Part shown: piece by piece, positions 47,002 through 57,523 of the stretch
Layout: each line of letters opens with the position of its first letter
How positions within the stretch are numbered: position 1 is the first letter of the stretch
Origin: Blakeslea trispora
Taxonomy: Eukaryota; Mucoromycota; Mucoromycetes; Mucorales; Choanephoraceae
Direction: 5' to 3'
DNA: 64,000 nucleotides
NCBI GenBank assembly: GCA_025331445.1
Contig: JAIWNE010000053.1
Location: 155,731 to 219,730, forward strand
Notes under the pieces: generated by a model
The model's input: only the letters and a program-made list of their open reading frames with translations
Told to the model about the DNA's origin: nothing
Database searches by the model: none
Translations under genes and position numbers: made by a program

Positions 47002-47875
47002 GTGGGTTAGAAAGCAACTCTTAGGGAGTAATAGTAGAAAGGCAAAACTATATTACTTACTTTTGGTTGTCATTTTCATGCCACCAAATTGAATAGCACC
47101 TGCTAAATTGGCCTTGATATCACCCTCACCATAAATCAACAGAGTAGGCACATTGAAGTCAGGGTAGTTTGGTATACATTGGTCACTCACGATACGAACA
47201 AATTTGGTAGCTTTGAACTGTAAAGCTAATTCAGACAGACAGCGATGCATCAATCGAGAGGCTGGAATGCTGGTGACTTTAGATTAGCTACAGAACAAAC
47301 AGTGTCACAGACAGGCCCTACTTACGCATCCTTATACAAGTGTACAACAACGTAGCATTCTTTGCTAGCTTCAGTTACTTCACGAACAAAATCTGGCTTT
47401 GAAATTTCAGTGATTTCACCATACTTTTCCTTGGCAGCCTGTGCCTGCATTTCCATCATACGCTTATGTCTAACACAGAGAAAATAGAACAATCAATATC
47501 CAGTCCTGTGATAAGAATAAGCATGCTCGAGAACAATATAAAAAAAAAGGGAGTGTATTTTTTTGCAGGTTGATCCTGCAGTTACCTGTATTGATTCAAT
47601 ATTTGATCGTCTTCGAGATCCTCTAGTTCATCAAGCTCATCAAGATCTTTGTTTTCCAGACTATCTATCTTGGCTTGTCTTGCTCGAACCATTTCAACAA
47701 AGGCGTCTTCAAGCTCATCATCTTTCTTTTCATCTTTGGGTGGAAGAATACCCTTTGCACGAAGGATATCGTTCCTGTATATGTCTTGAGCATCAGATCG
47801 TGCATTTCAATAGAAAGTCAATCGTTTGACGCACAGTTTAATTTACCATTCAGTGTCTGCGTTAGGATCGTCCAT
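46790..47875 (-). CDS. PLP2: Phosducin-like protein 2/3 (Plp2/PDCL3)
   Basis: Thioredoxin-fold co-chaperone of the CCT chaperonin, helping fold actin and tubulin. Five exons (47875-47847, 47774-47586, 47469-47326, 47269-47061, 46953-46790) give 244 residues. The N-terminus has WNDILRAKGILPPK, the family hallmark. An acidic helix follows (LDELDELEDLEDDQILNQYR). The thioredoxin-like domain includes YVVVHLYKDAIPASRLMHRC and VPTLLIYGEGDIKANLAGAI. The C-terminus is acidic and serine-rich and ends DRGYY. The last intron (46954-47060) carries a long CT microsatellite directly before the acceptor CTTGCAG. The order and length match yeast Plp2. Confidence 0.92.
46959..46998. repeat. AG/CT dinucleotide microsatellite in a PLP2 intron
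   Basis: About 20 uninterrupted AG units on the plus strand. On the coding (minus) strand it reads as a pure CT tract ending at the 3' splice site, so it serves as the polypyrimidine tract. Confidence 0.95.
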
Positions 47876-48470
47876 GTCTTTTTCTCTCTCTTTATAAGGT
47901 TGAAGAAAAGAAAATACAAAAAGAAGGAAGGAGGTATTTTATTTTATTTTTAGGTCCCGAGCAATAGACATACCCTGAATGCAGCCAGGCAAATTATCCT
48001 GTGCCTTTCGTGTATTGCAAGTATTCTTGGCAAAGTGATTGCATGCCCTACAAAGTCTCGTGGTTCTCTTTATCCGAGTTGATGGCTTATCTCCAAAATA
48101 AACTTCATCAACATTAGAGCAATAAATCACCTATTATGTTTCTTTATCTTCGGTCATACCGAGAATACAAGACTGTACAGATTATGTTTAAATAGAAAAT
48201 TCATACAAACTGATTCCATTGTTTGTTGATTTAGTAGTCTATTTCTTCCATCAAAAGACTAGTATTATGTCATGATGGCACAGAGTGGAATAGTTTTTAT
48301 GCTGAGGTCGTGTTGGCAGTGAATTAGAAAAAAAAAAAGTATTAAAACTCAGAAGCAATCCGCTCGGAATAGTGACGACGACGACGACGCGTCTACTTTC
48401 TGTATTAAATTACGTTGAAAGACATCAAGAAAAATTCCTTGTTTTATTTCAATTACACACATAATACATT
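47876..48470. other. Divergent promoter region between PLP2 and the proteasome gene
   Basis: About 600 bp. A minus-strand frame (47939-48130) reads TTRLCRACNHFAKNTCNTRK and could be a zinc-knuckle relic, but it has no clear gene structure. A run of GACGAC triplets ending in ACGCGT lies near 48,375-48,391, about 80 bp before the proteasome start codon. No yeast-type PACE motif was seen. Confidence 0.4.
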
Positions 48471-49531
48471 ATGGATCATTTTCCTTCACACTGGGGCAAG
48501 CCTCGCTCTGAGAACGTCGATAATTACAACACTGTACCTTTGTATCAAAGCGTTCCTGATAATTTAAGTCAGGCTGCTTATGGACCTACAACTCATACTC
48601 AGTAAAGTTATCACAGTTCATGTTCTCAATGTAGCTTAGACTCACTGACTGTCTTTCTATCTTTGGCTTATAGATCACCTATAGTGACTGGTACTTCAGT
48701 TCTTGCCTTTAAATACAGAGATGGTATTATGATGGCTGCTGACATGCTTGGTAAATCAAAAGAGACAAAATATACTTTTTTTGGGTTATGCTTTATTTAA
48801 CTCTTTTGCTTTATAGGCTCTTATGGCTCTTTGGCTCGTTTCCGTGATATCAAGCGTTTGTGTCCAGTTGGTGAGAGTACTATAGTTGGTGCTTCTGGTG
48901 ACATTTCAGACTATCAATACATTCAACACCTTTTGGAATCTTTAATGTAAGGAAAAGTATACTTGAGAGAGAGAAAAAAAAGCTTACTGACCTCGTTGCA
49001 TTTCAGGATTAAGGAACACTGTGCTGATGATGGACATGTCTTGGGTACTCCACATGTCTATGAATACCTCTGGAGAGTAATGTACAACAGAAGATCTAAA
49101 TTCAACCCTCTTTGGAATGCCTTGGTAGTTGGTGGAGTACACAAGGGCGAGAAATTCCTTGGTTATGTTGACTTAAGAGGCACAACTTATCAAGCTACAA
49201 CAATTGCTACTGGATTTGGTTCGCATTTGGCACAGCCTATTTTGAGAAAGCGAGTAGAAGGAAGAGAAGATGATTTGACAGAAGAAGAAGCTGTTGAAAT
49301 TATGAACGAATGCTTGCGTGTTTGCTTTTACAGAGATGCTCGATCATTGAATAAGGTAAAACTAAGCCTTTGTTTGGCCCATTTGTTTTCTAACTTATTC
49401 CTTTTTTTTTCCTGTCTGTTTAATAGTTCCAAAGAGCAAAGGTGACTGCGAATGGCATGGAAATTACCGAACCTTATGCATTAGAGACTGAATGGGCTTT
49501 TGCAGAAAAGATTCGCGGTTATGGTGCTTAA
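48471..49531 (+). CDS. PRE4: 20S proteasome beta-7 subunit (Pre4/PSMB4)
   Basis: Structural, non-catalytic beta subunit of the 20S core. Five exons (48471-48601, 48674-48750, 48817-48946, 49007-49355, 49427-49531) give 263 residues. After a propeptide of about 44 residues comes SPIVTGTSVLAFKYRDGIMM, then AADMLGSYGSLARFRDIKR, GASGDISDYQYIQHLLESL and NPLWNALVVGG. The position after the propeptide is TGTSVL without an active-site Thr processing motif, as expected for beta-7. YRDARSLNKFQRAKVTANG spans the last intron. The stop lies 38 bp from the stop of the convergent aldo-keto reductase gene. Confidence 0.95.
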
Positions 49532-49569
49532 ATAGTTTTATTGTGTGAATTAAAGAAAAGAAAAGATAG

Positions 49570-50751
49570 TTATGCTTTACATAATTCCTTATCAGTGGGA
49601 CTTTGCCATGAGTAGTTTTTGTGAGGGGCAAATAGAGCATGAATTTGCTCGAATACACGATCTTCAACTTCGGTGTTCTTACGCTTAGAATCTTTCCAGG
49701 CACGCATAGCATCTTGAACTTCGGACTTTCTGGCGAGACCAATCAGTGTGGCATCAAATCCGTGCTGGTCTCTGCCTTGGAAGGCAAAACGAGAAGCCAA
49801 GTCAGAGATAGACAGACCATTTTCCTTGGCTATGGCGGCAGCCTTATCTGCGGCTTCACGAATGGCAGGATAAGCAGGATGCCATTCGGGTGTCTTTTCA
49901 TCACGCAACAAGGCCATACACAGAGGAGAGGCATTTACCAAATAACGAACGCCTGCTGCCTTAAACTTGGGTGCATAGTCTGCAAAAAGGGTATTCTGAA
50001 GTGTATAATGACAATAAGAGAGAACAATATCAAGAGGCTTGCCCTTAGCATGTTGATGCTCAGCTACTTTAAGCAACACATCCAAAGGATAACCTAATAT
50101 ATACTCGTGAGTTTTGTTTAAATCAATTCTGTTATCATTCTGTATTACCTGAGCAACCAACATACTTGATCTTTCCTTGAGATTTCAAGTCAAACAAAGC
50201 TTCCAAGGCTTGGTTTGGGCCAACTACTTCTTCAAATGATACAAACTCAACATCATGACAATAGACAACATCCAGATAATCAGTATGAAGACGCTTCATG
50301 CTTTCAGCAACACTCTCATAGGTACGCTTGGAGCTGTAATCACACTCTTTGACTGTATATCCGTAACGGCCAACCTTTGTAGAAATATAATAGTGATCAC
50401 GAGGGAATTCGTTACGAATCTCAAGCAAGGCATCACCTAAAAAGTATTCACTTTTACCATAGTAGGGAGATGTATCAAATGAATTGATGCCTTCAATATA
50501 TATGTATGTTTAGTATCTAATAGAGCAACAAAACAGCACCTAAACAGACTTACCAGTAGACAAGGCTTCTCTACAAGCTTCGACAATATCAGTTTGACCG
50601 AAGGTATCGTAGTTACCAGAAAGTGCACCAGCACCAAAAGAAACTTCTGAGGTTTCAAATCTATCTTGAGGAACAGGCTAATGAGGCAAGCTGGTTGTTT
50701 AGTAAGGCCAGTACATTGAGCACAAAAAAAATTAACAATTACCTTGGACAT
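49570..50751 (-). CDS. Aldo-keto reductase (L-galactose/D-arabinose dehydrogenase-like)
   Basis: NAD(P)-dependent oxidoreductase of the AKR superfamily. Four exons (50751-50743, 50677-50554, 50490-50149, 50093-49570) give 332 residues. The first exon is only 9 bases (Met-Ser-Lys). The TIM-barrel start has SEVSFGAGALSGNYDTFGQT. The catalytic set is visible: Asp and Tyr in NSFDTSPYYGKSEYFLGDAL, Lys in ISTKVGRYGY, His in VYCHDVEFV. The later LVNASPLCMALLRDEKTPEW resembles L-galactose dehydrogenase and yeast Ara2, enzymes of the ascorbate or erythroascorbate route. The exact substrate is inference. Convergent with the proteasome gene. Confidence 0.9.
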
Positions 50752-51469
50752 ATCTTATTTGATAAACGCGTTTTGTAAGAAGAAAAAAGAAGAAAAATAA
50801 ATCGAGATCTGGAAAAATAATTCCCGTCGTTTTCTTTAAATTTATAAATTACACAAAAAAAAGATGTCAATGCAAAATACACGATTTGTATACGTTGAGT
50901 GAACCAGGAATTACATCTGCTTAACTCGTTAAACTTCTCATAATTGTTATAAAGCATACTAACTGCAATTCTGTGTTATTTTTCAAATGAATATGGTTTT
51001 CTTGTCTTTTTCTAGTTGTCTGTTCAATTTGCACGTCCGATCAAGATGGTTCAAAGCAGCTTCTAGGTGCCGTCATTTGTTTTCCTTTTTTGTATCTTTT
51101 GAGACTCACTCTTTCTTGTGACACCTTGTAAAGAACAGAAAGGAAGGTACAAGCTTTCAATATAGTTTTTTTTTTGTGTGTGTTGTATTTTTGGAAATTA
51201 AACAAATCCTTGAAAGTCTCTGTGTATTGCTTATCAGTTCTCGCCTACTAATTTATTTCATGCATATGCTTCATGTATGACCAATAACTTGTCTTATATT
51301 TTGCTTTATGTTTGCTGGTTTCGTTCATCATTTTGGGATAAAAAGTAAAAAATCCCATAGAAAGTTAAGACTTGGCCAATAAAAGTGCTCGAAAAAAAAC
51401 CATTACCCAATTTGGAAACGAAGTTTGACATAAAAGAAGCTTATTAAAAAAAGCTTGACAAAGCTTGAC
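50752..51469. other. Gap upstream of the aldo-keto reductase
   Basis: AT-rich, with the short tandem AAAGCTTGAC near 51,450-51,475. No gene seen. Confidence 0.4.
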
Positions 51470-52760
51470 AAAGCTTGGATGGGCGCTTTATTGAGATATT
51501 TGATGACCTGACGTTTAAAATGACTACAGAATCCATAAGAATTGCTAATAATCATTTCGTGCCATACGTCGGCAATTCTACCAGAAAGATTTTTTCTATC
51601 ATCATTTTACTTTCAATAATAGCCTAAAGCTGCTCAATAAGGTTCAGTTTAGGCGAAAAAGGTGGTAAGCATATGACCCTATAGCCCCTACTTACCATTT
51701 TGCCAATCATAGGCTTGAACTTATGAATCGATGCATTGTCAAGAACTAAGCAATGCCTTTTCATACTCTCATTTATACCCATTATATCAAGAAGCTCATT
51801 GACAAACTTAATAAAATGAACATCTGTAGTACCTTTTGCTACTGGATCATTGCTTTTGTCATCATTCTTTGTTGAAGGGTCAGATCTTTCGACTTCAGCT
51901 GCAGTTTTTTTTCTTTCCAATATTGTATCTTTTTTTTTTTTCCTTAGCAACCTCTGTCTCTTTTCTTGATGGAGGCTTTTTTTCTAGCTACATGCTAATA
52001 GCAAATGAATGTATGGCGCCAATAATAGTGTAAGAGAGTGGTTTAGTTTTTGGCTGCGCTACTACAACCGTGCTTCCCGACTTTGTTCTAGCCTAGTTGC
52101 TTCTCATGTTGACATGGAATCCAACTTCGTCAATGAAAATACAGCTTGTATTATTTATAGCAAAGTCTTTTCATTTCGAAAACCATTGGTTTCTAGTTTG
52201 CAAATTCTCTGCTGAATTTCTCACTTCAGCCTCGAAAATGGGCTCCGTGATTGCTATGAGTATTGTAGTCCCCAAGTGGTTGTTGATTTGAGATTTTGAT
52301 ATCAAACTTCTTTATTAATGTTATCCGATATCAAATGTGAGTCACTGTCGGTTAGCTCATCAATATGTGCATTGTCTGTAGCCGTAAACGAGCTTTTTTT
52401 TTTTCGCCCAGCGTTTTGCTCTGACCTTTAGTTGGCAGTTCTTTCGGTTTGATGGTAAAGGTGCCCTCATCTTAAGGGCCGTACTGTAATTGATATTCAA
52501 GTCTTTCGCAAGTCTATTTGCAACACCTCACTCGACTGACTGCTCAAGCATACGATCAATAAAATTTTCCCTTGTTAAACCATTGTAATTCTTGTAAAAG
52601 GTGCTCTTTTCTCGACTCTTCACGTTTCGACTACTTTTCTGATAAAATTGATTCACGAGATTTTTGAGACGCTTAGCACCCAAGTTACTTTTTTCTACTA
52701 GCAACATTCTCAAGAATAATGCTTGGATCGTCGACATTAGTCAAAACCCTTACCATGGGA
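51470..52760 (-). pseudogene. Decayed IS630-like DDE transposase
   Basis: Minus-strand pieces in order: VDDPSIILENVAS, NLGAKRLKNLVNQFYQKSS and YKNYNGLTRENFIDRMLEQS (N-terminal DNA-binding part). Next comes NNTSCIFIDEVGFHVNMRSN with the first catalytic D, then PLSYTIIGAIH, HCLVLDNASIHKFKPMIGKM with the second D, and SPKLNLIEQL with the E. A stop replaces the tryptophan expected after LIEQL, and there are further stops and frame changes. This is the DDE_3/IS630 layout. Terminal repeats were not identified. Confidence 0.75.
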
Positions 52761-52892
52761 TCACAAACTTTCTCTCCTTGCTCGTTATAAAGGTCATCAA
52801 GTCCATCTTCTTGAAAGAAAAAGAAAGCCAACAAACAAAAAACAAAAAAAGAACAGGAAGCCATGATTGAAACAGAAAGATAACTATATAAT

Positions 52893-53490
52893 CTATTTAA
52901 TGCGCTTGTTGTCATCGACAATCACAGGGTATTCAAAAGATGGCCGGAGCCAAGAGGAGGGGAAAGCGAAGAGGGAGATAGGGCCAGGTAAGACTTCTTC
53001 AGAGACGGACAGTTCAATCTTGTACATAGTGTCCAAGGCAATACCCTATAAAAAAAGGTGCAAAATGTCAACAGACGTTTCTATTTTTCATAACTGGAAA
53101 GAGCTTACCTTGAGTTGAGCGAAGAAGGGCATGATCACTGGTATCATGCCCAAATCACTGAGATATCAAATACCTCTGAATGCAGAGAGCTGTACCAAGG
53201 CATAGGTACTGTTGTCTACCATATGTATCTTGCATGTCTCGGTCTTCTTTCCTATAGAAAGAGCAATAAAGATGTAAATTAGCTTTTAGTAAGCCTGCTT
53301 TCTTTGAGTCACAACTCACCATCATCATATAGACAGCAGACAACAGGGGAAAGGACGTCTACAAGTGCAAGTCTGTCCAACATGACTTCCATCATGTTGG
53401 CCATCTTTACCTTGTCCGAGACAAAATGATCTCGTTTTAAGAGTGAATGTGAAAAAAGGGCATGCCCATAGTATTCTTCCTTAAAAATCA
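52893..53490 (-). pseudogene. 3' part of an unrecognised gene family, inactivated
   Basis: Three minus-strand exon-like pieces join at good splice sites: HALFSHSLLKRDHFVSDKVK and DRLALVDVLSPVVCCLYDD, then KKTETCKIHMVDNSTYALVQ, then ISDLGMIPVIMPFFAQLK-like sequence and GIALDTMYKIELSVSEEVL, ending VIVDDNKRIK at 52893. One in-frame stop interrupts it near 53,165. The 5' end is cut off exactly where the Helitron relic starts (53489). Style and intron use resemble the relic at 2338-2910, so they may be parts of one multicopy family. Function unknown. Confidence 0.5.
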
Positions 53491-54000
53491 TACTGTCGAT
53501 TTATTGAATCAAAAAGGTACTCGAACTAATGCACAGTGAATCTGTTGCTTTGACTTCTGTAAATAAGAGCCAACTACTCTCAAGAAGAAAATGTCAACAA
53601 CAACTTTTATGGAGTTTCTGATGAGTATCTTCACACGTTGAACCCAGTCAACTTTCCTTCCTCAAAGTCGACCTTGAAAGTAGGCTGTATTTTAATGCTT
53701 TTAAGAAACTTTGACCCATGAAAAGGTCTTTGCAATGGTAGTAGATTGCTTAATCAAAGAAATAGCCCAATACGTATTGAAAGTGGTGGTCGTCAATAAC
53801 AATAGATTTAATGGAGAACAAATTAAGCTTATTTCTCGAATAGAACTAGCAACCTTGGAAGATGAGTATCCCTTCATATTGTCAAGAAAACAATTTCCTG
53901 TTAAACTCAGTTTTGCTATGGCCATCACCAAGTCATAAAGTCAATCACTTACTAATATTGGGATTGACCTCCGTGCTTTACCATTGACTCATGGCTGTTG
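53489..54000 (+). pseudogene. Helitron (Pif1-like) helicase fragment, copy B
   Basis: The C-terminal part of a Helitron helicase can be followed: EYLHTLNPVNFPSSKSTLKV, GCILMLLRNFDP-stop-KGLCNGSRL, then VVNNNRFNGEQIKLISRIEL, LSRKQFPVKLSFAMAITKS-stop-SQSLTNIGIDLR. These are the usual LKVG-LMLLRN-GLCNGTRL and RRQFP-FAMTINKSQGQ blocks of Pif1/Helitron helicases. At least two stops and one frameshift inactivate it. The first 180 bp align with copy A at 4012-4190. Confidence 0.8.
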
Positions 54001-54292
54001 ATCTGGTTGTTGTTTGTGAGATCAATGTCTGCTTTATGTTTATGGTAAGTGTTGTAACCCATTTTTTTTTTTATTTAGTTTGGATTATAGAACATTTTCA
54101 TCCATTTAGGAGCACGTGCAATTAAATAACATTTTATTTAGAAAAAATCATTCGCTATTTTATTAATATTAAAAGCTTATAGTAGCTAGCTTGCTCTTTG
54201 TTTGGTTTTCTAGCAATCTAATCCAGAAGCTGATTAGCTTTAGGATATCTGGAGCTTAGACTGCTAAAGAAAGAAAAGAGCAAATCAACGAC

Positions 54293-54610
54293 ATGTTTTG
54301 TTTTTCTTTAGGTCAGTTATGTGATCATGACCTACCATTTTTAGGCGGCTTATTTCTAAAATTTGCTGGGTTTATGGTAGATTTGAACTACCGTTTTAAT
54401 TCTCTTTATAGGCTTTATACGTTAAATGAACAATACAGAGTGTTTCTATCAAGAGACTTTTCAGTCGAATTGATGAGTATAGAACAATACGATTTTAGAC
54501 CATTCGAACAATTCGACGGCAGCTGCACATATACTGGCTTTTCGGCTAAAGAATGGAAATTGGAGCAATATTTTCAGATAAAATGTATCCCGATTTTTTC
54601 AGCACCATGA
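54293..54610 (+). CDS. Hypothetical protein, uncertain
   Basis: A 105-codon open frame with ordinary composition (YRFNSLYRLYTLNEQYRVFL, QFDGSCTYTGFSAKEWKLEQ). I recognise no domain. It follows transposon relics and lies 150 bp before the arrestin gene leader, so it may be a relic or chance. Confidence 0.25.
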   Translation: MFCFSLGQLCDHDLPFLGGLFLKFAGFMVDLNYRFNSLYRLYTLNEQYRVFLSRDFSVELMSIEQYDFRPFEQFDGSCTYTGFSAKEWKLEQYFQIKCIPIFSAP

Positions 54611-54756
54611 AATTGACATTGTCTGGATTGTTCCGTTCCGATCAAATACCACTGGATAAGATCGACTGAGCTTATGTCTGCTGCTTTTTTTTTAAATCAC
54701 TAAATTTTGCTTGAAAAATCTTTTTCTTCCTTCTTTTTTCTTCATTGAATGTTAAC

Positions 54757-56112
54757 ATGCCTATCGCTGTACCATTCTTTATTGGAAGCAAACAATTCTC
54801 AATCGAGTTAGCTGAGCCAGTTGTCCTGCTAAGAGGGCCACCTACAGATCCTACGACGCATGTACTTCGAGGCGAAGTTGAGTTAGTCCTCTCAAAACCA
54901 ATTGCGGCCAGCCAAGTGCTTGTCAAACTGATAGGAAAGTCAAAGATGCTTTGGCCTGAAGGAATGGGCCCTCGAGGTACTAAAGTATGTCATGAAAAGA
55001 CTATACTTGAACAGAACATTATACTGGACAGGCGACCAGAAGACAATGCCAATATACCTGCTGGCTTACATCGTTGGCCCTTTGAATTTTTGATACCCAA
55101 CAGCATGGTTGAGACAATTGAAGATGAGTTGGCACAAGTATACTATTATGTCTCTGCTATGGTTCAACGACCAGGTATTAGTACACCTAATCTACGGTGT
55201 CGTCGCAACATATTGCTGCTACGTACACTTTCTTGGTCAGACGATGTCATTGCCTCACATGCCTTGCCAAACACCTCCATTGTTGCCGAAAGGAAGACCG
55301 AAGCTTGTGACGCTACATTCTATATTGAAAAAAACATTGTCTCTTCTGGGACGCAGTTTCCTATATCTATCGTATTAATGACTCAAATGAAGAACGTCAG
55401 TCTAGAATCAATTCAGATTACTTTGACAGAAAAACGACTTTATCAGGTGCCAGAGTTTGATGCCAAAAGAGCAGAGCTACATGATTTTAGACTTCAACTT
55501 GCCTCTGTCAGCAATATGGCAGATACCGAACAAATGCGACAAGTCATGATTCCATCCTCTGATCTCCCATTGCATGAAATTCGTCAATTGCTTGCTTCTA
55601 AAAATGCACATATTCCCTTGGGTACAGCACCGTTTCAATACAGATTTATGTTTACACTACCCAACTGTCTTACATTGAACCATACGACTTACATCAAGGA
55701 GATGAATTTTTTGCATTATCTCAAACTAGACATCGAACTATCTGTACAATCCGGCCATGACAATACCATTGAGCGACCCCATATTCATTTCGAGTCACCC
55801 ATAACCATTCTAGATTGTCGACTGAAGGATGACTTTACAACACTGCCTACGTATCAAGAAGCATTGTGCGATCAAACAATTGATGTCAATGATGAGCAAG
55901 ATGTCCTAAATCAACAAAAGACTGGGTTCTTCATATGCCCTTGTTATGTAGATTATAAAAAGAAGAGTACCAAGTTTAACAAGAGGGAACGTATGATGAT
56001 ATTGCAACACACAAGCTCTGATTCACTTGGATCGCCGTCTTCATCACACACATCTAGCAGACGTTCTAGTATAGAGAATTCAACTCTGCCTCCTCCTCCC
56101 TATGACAAATAA
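54757..56112 (+). CDS. Alpha-arrestin (ART family ubiquitin-ligase adaptor)
   Basis: Likely links plasma-membrane transporters to the Rsp5-type ubiquitin ligase for endocytosis. A single exon encodes 451 residues. The arrestin N-domain begins FSIELAEPVVLLRGPPTDPT and includes THVLRGEVELVLSKPI and GLHRWPFEFLIPNSM. The C-domain has SIVLMTQMKNVSLESIQITL and APFQYRFMFTLPNCLTLNH. The C-terminus holds two ligase-binding type motifs: LPTYQEAL, and PPPPY three residues before the end, after a serine-rich stretch. The start at 54757 is the first ATG with the conserved N-terminal region; no splice signals are needed. The partner transporters are unknown. Confidence 0.9.
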   Translation: MPIAVPFFIGSKQFSIELAEPVVLLRGPPTDPTTHVLRGEVELVLSKPIAASQVLVKLIGKSKMLWPEGMGPRGTKVCHEKTILEQNIILDRRPEDNANIPAGLHRWPFEFLIPNSMVETIEDELAQVYYYVSAMVQRPGISTPNLRCRRNILLLRTLSWSDDVIASHALPNTSIVAERKTEACDATFYIEKNIVSSGTQFPISIVLMTQMKNVSLESIQITLTEKRLYQVPEFDAKRAELHDFRLQLASVSNMADTEQMRQVMIPSSDLPLHEIRQLLASKNAHIPLGTAPFQYRFMFTLPNCLTLNHTTYIKEMNFLHYLKLDIELSVQSGHDNTIERPHIHFESPITILDCRLKDDFTTLPTYQEALCDQTIDVNDEQDVLNQQKTGFFICPCYVDYKKKSTKFNKRERMMILQHTSSDSLGSPSSSHTSSRRSSIENSTLPPPPYDK

Positions 56113-56229
56113 CAGACTTAGCCTTGATCCCTCTGCTTTCTACAAGATGCATTGTTTTAATATGCTTTTGTTTATTGCACATTATACCATTTGACTCAAG
56201 CAATAAACCATAGATTCTTCTTCTCAAGA

Positions 56230-56422
56230 TCAAATTTTAATAAATGCTAAACAGTTGTTGTACAGGATTTGCGCCACATCCTCGAGGATATCAATTGTAG
56301 ATGTAGAGCCTCTCTCAATACCTATTGAACGGAGCTAAAAATAGAGTGCATTGGATTATATCAGGGACAAAAAAAGGAGAAACAAAATGAAAAAGTCTGT
56401 CTACAGAATTATCTTTTGACAT
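56230..56422 (-). CDS. Possible tiny gene with histone-fold-like segment
   Basis: Two putative exons (56422-56384 and 56334-56230) would encode 47 residues: MSKDNSVDRLFHF joined to LRSIGIERGSTSTIDILEDV and a helical end. The pattern L-x-S-I-G-I...S-T-I-D-I-L-E-D-V-A-Q-I-L resembles the start of bromodomain-associated (Bromo_TP) histone folds of TAF and Spt7-type proteins. The donor (GTTTCT) is weak, the acceptor (TTTTAG) is good, and another acceptor (TGCATAG) precedes the ATG, so an upstream exon is possible. It lies between two clear genes. Could be a real short gene, the last exons of a longer one, or chance. Confidence 0.3.
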
Positions 56423-56701
56423 AATAAATGTTAACTGTTCTATGCAAAAAAGAAAAAGAAAAAGACCGGGCAAATTGATAGAAACACTCTAGTCCTCACT
56501 TGGATATGAGACCAAAAATATGAGACCAAAATTTGTTACCAAAAGTTTCTAAACAAAAGCAAAGAAATACTCTGGGTCTCATGCAACAGCAAATAGTCTG
56601 ATTAGTTTATGCCGCAGCTCAATAAGTCCTTACAAAAAAAGAAAGGTGAGTATGGTATCAACAACAAACACAAAACAATATTTATATACAACAATAATAA
56701 T

Positions 56702-57523
56702 TCATTCAGTCAACAAGCAAGTAGCCTCTGAATATACTTTAGTATATTCCTCTTTTTGCTCCCAGGTAGGGTCTCGCCTAGCTAATTGCAAGCAGACGCT
56801 TTTCAATGCCGAAAACCAAATAGTGTTCATGTCTTCCTGATGAAACTGATAATCCAGAACTATTTGAAACAATTGGTTTTGTATACAAGTAGGTAGATCA
56901 TGGTGAGACACAATCTTTGTATTCGAAAGCACCCGGCTCATAAACAACACTGCCATTCGACCAATATGTGATTCATCCAACAGTTGTCGTTGTACCTCAT
57001 CTTCTGTGTTCAGTACCTGGACGATGATCATCAAGAGACCCATAAGAGTGATAAAGCTATTACTATGAGCTGAATGAAGATAATAGCGCTCATAAACGAA
57101 ATTGATAATGTGCATCAAATCCATGCTGATGGTTTCTTTTGTGTGAGCAAATTGGACGGTTTTCCGACATTTGTCTAGTCGATGACAAACTGATTTTGTT
57201 TCGTTCAGTAGTGCGGTAAATTCATCTATCAAATCTGTGTGATAAGAATCTAAAAAGTCAAGTGGTTGCTTGTTTATCAAGTTCAGTATTTGCTTGGTTG
57301 ACATAGTCTCAAATGTGTCAATCATGCAAAAGTCTTGTTGGTCCATCACGTCGCTATCATATTCCTCGATATCGAAATAGAAATTTCCAGCTATTGGTGC
57401 TTGAATGGAACTTCCACTAACAGAAGAAGAGGCAATGGATGAAGAGGATGAAAACAATTGTGGTCGTCTTGGCTTGAATTGTGAATACAAATAATGAAGA
57501 TAAGGAAAGGATTGTCTAGACAT
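56702..57523 (-). CDS. Conserved-looking hypothetical protein, helical
   Basis: A single-exon frame of 273 residues from the ATG at 57523 (MSRQSFPYLHYLYSQFKPRR). A serine-rich N-terminus is followed by an acidic patch (FYFDIEEYDSDVMDQQDF) and a long helical region with no transmembrane segment or known catalytic motif (SMDLMHIINFVYERYYLHSA, HIGRMAVLFMSRVLSNTK). Codon use and composition look like real coding sequence. I do not recognise the family; it is probably restricted to Mucoromycota. Upstream in-frame codons to 57661 are AT-rich leader and are not included. Confidence 0.7.
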   Translation of the reverse strand: MSRQSFPYLHYLYSQFKPRRPQLFSSSSSIASSSVSGSSIQAPIAGNFYFDIEEYDSDVMDQQDFCMIDTFETMSTKQILNLINKQPLDFLDSYHTDLIDEFTALLNETKSVCHRLDKCRKTVQFAHTKETISMDLMHIINFVYERYYLHSAHSNSFITLMGLLMIIVQVLNTEDEVQRQLLDESHIGRMAVLFMSRVLSNTKIVSHHDLPTCIQNQLFQIVLDYQFHQEDMNTIWFSALKSVCLQLARRDPTWEQKEEYTKVYSEATCLLTE

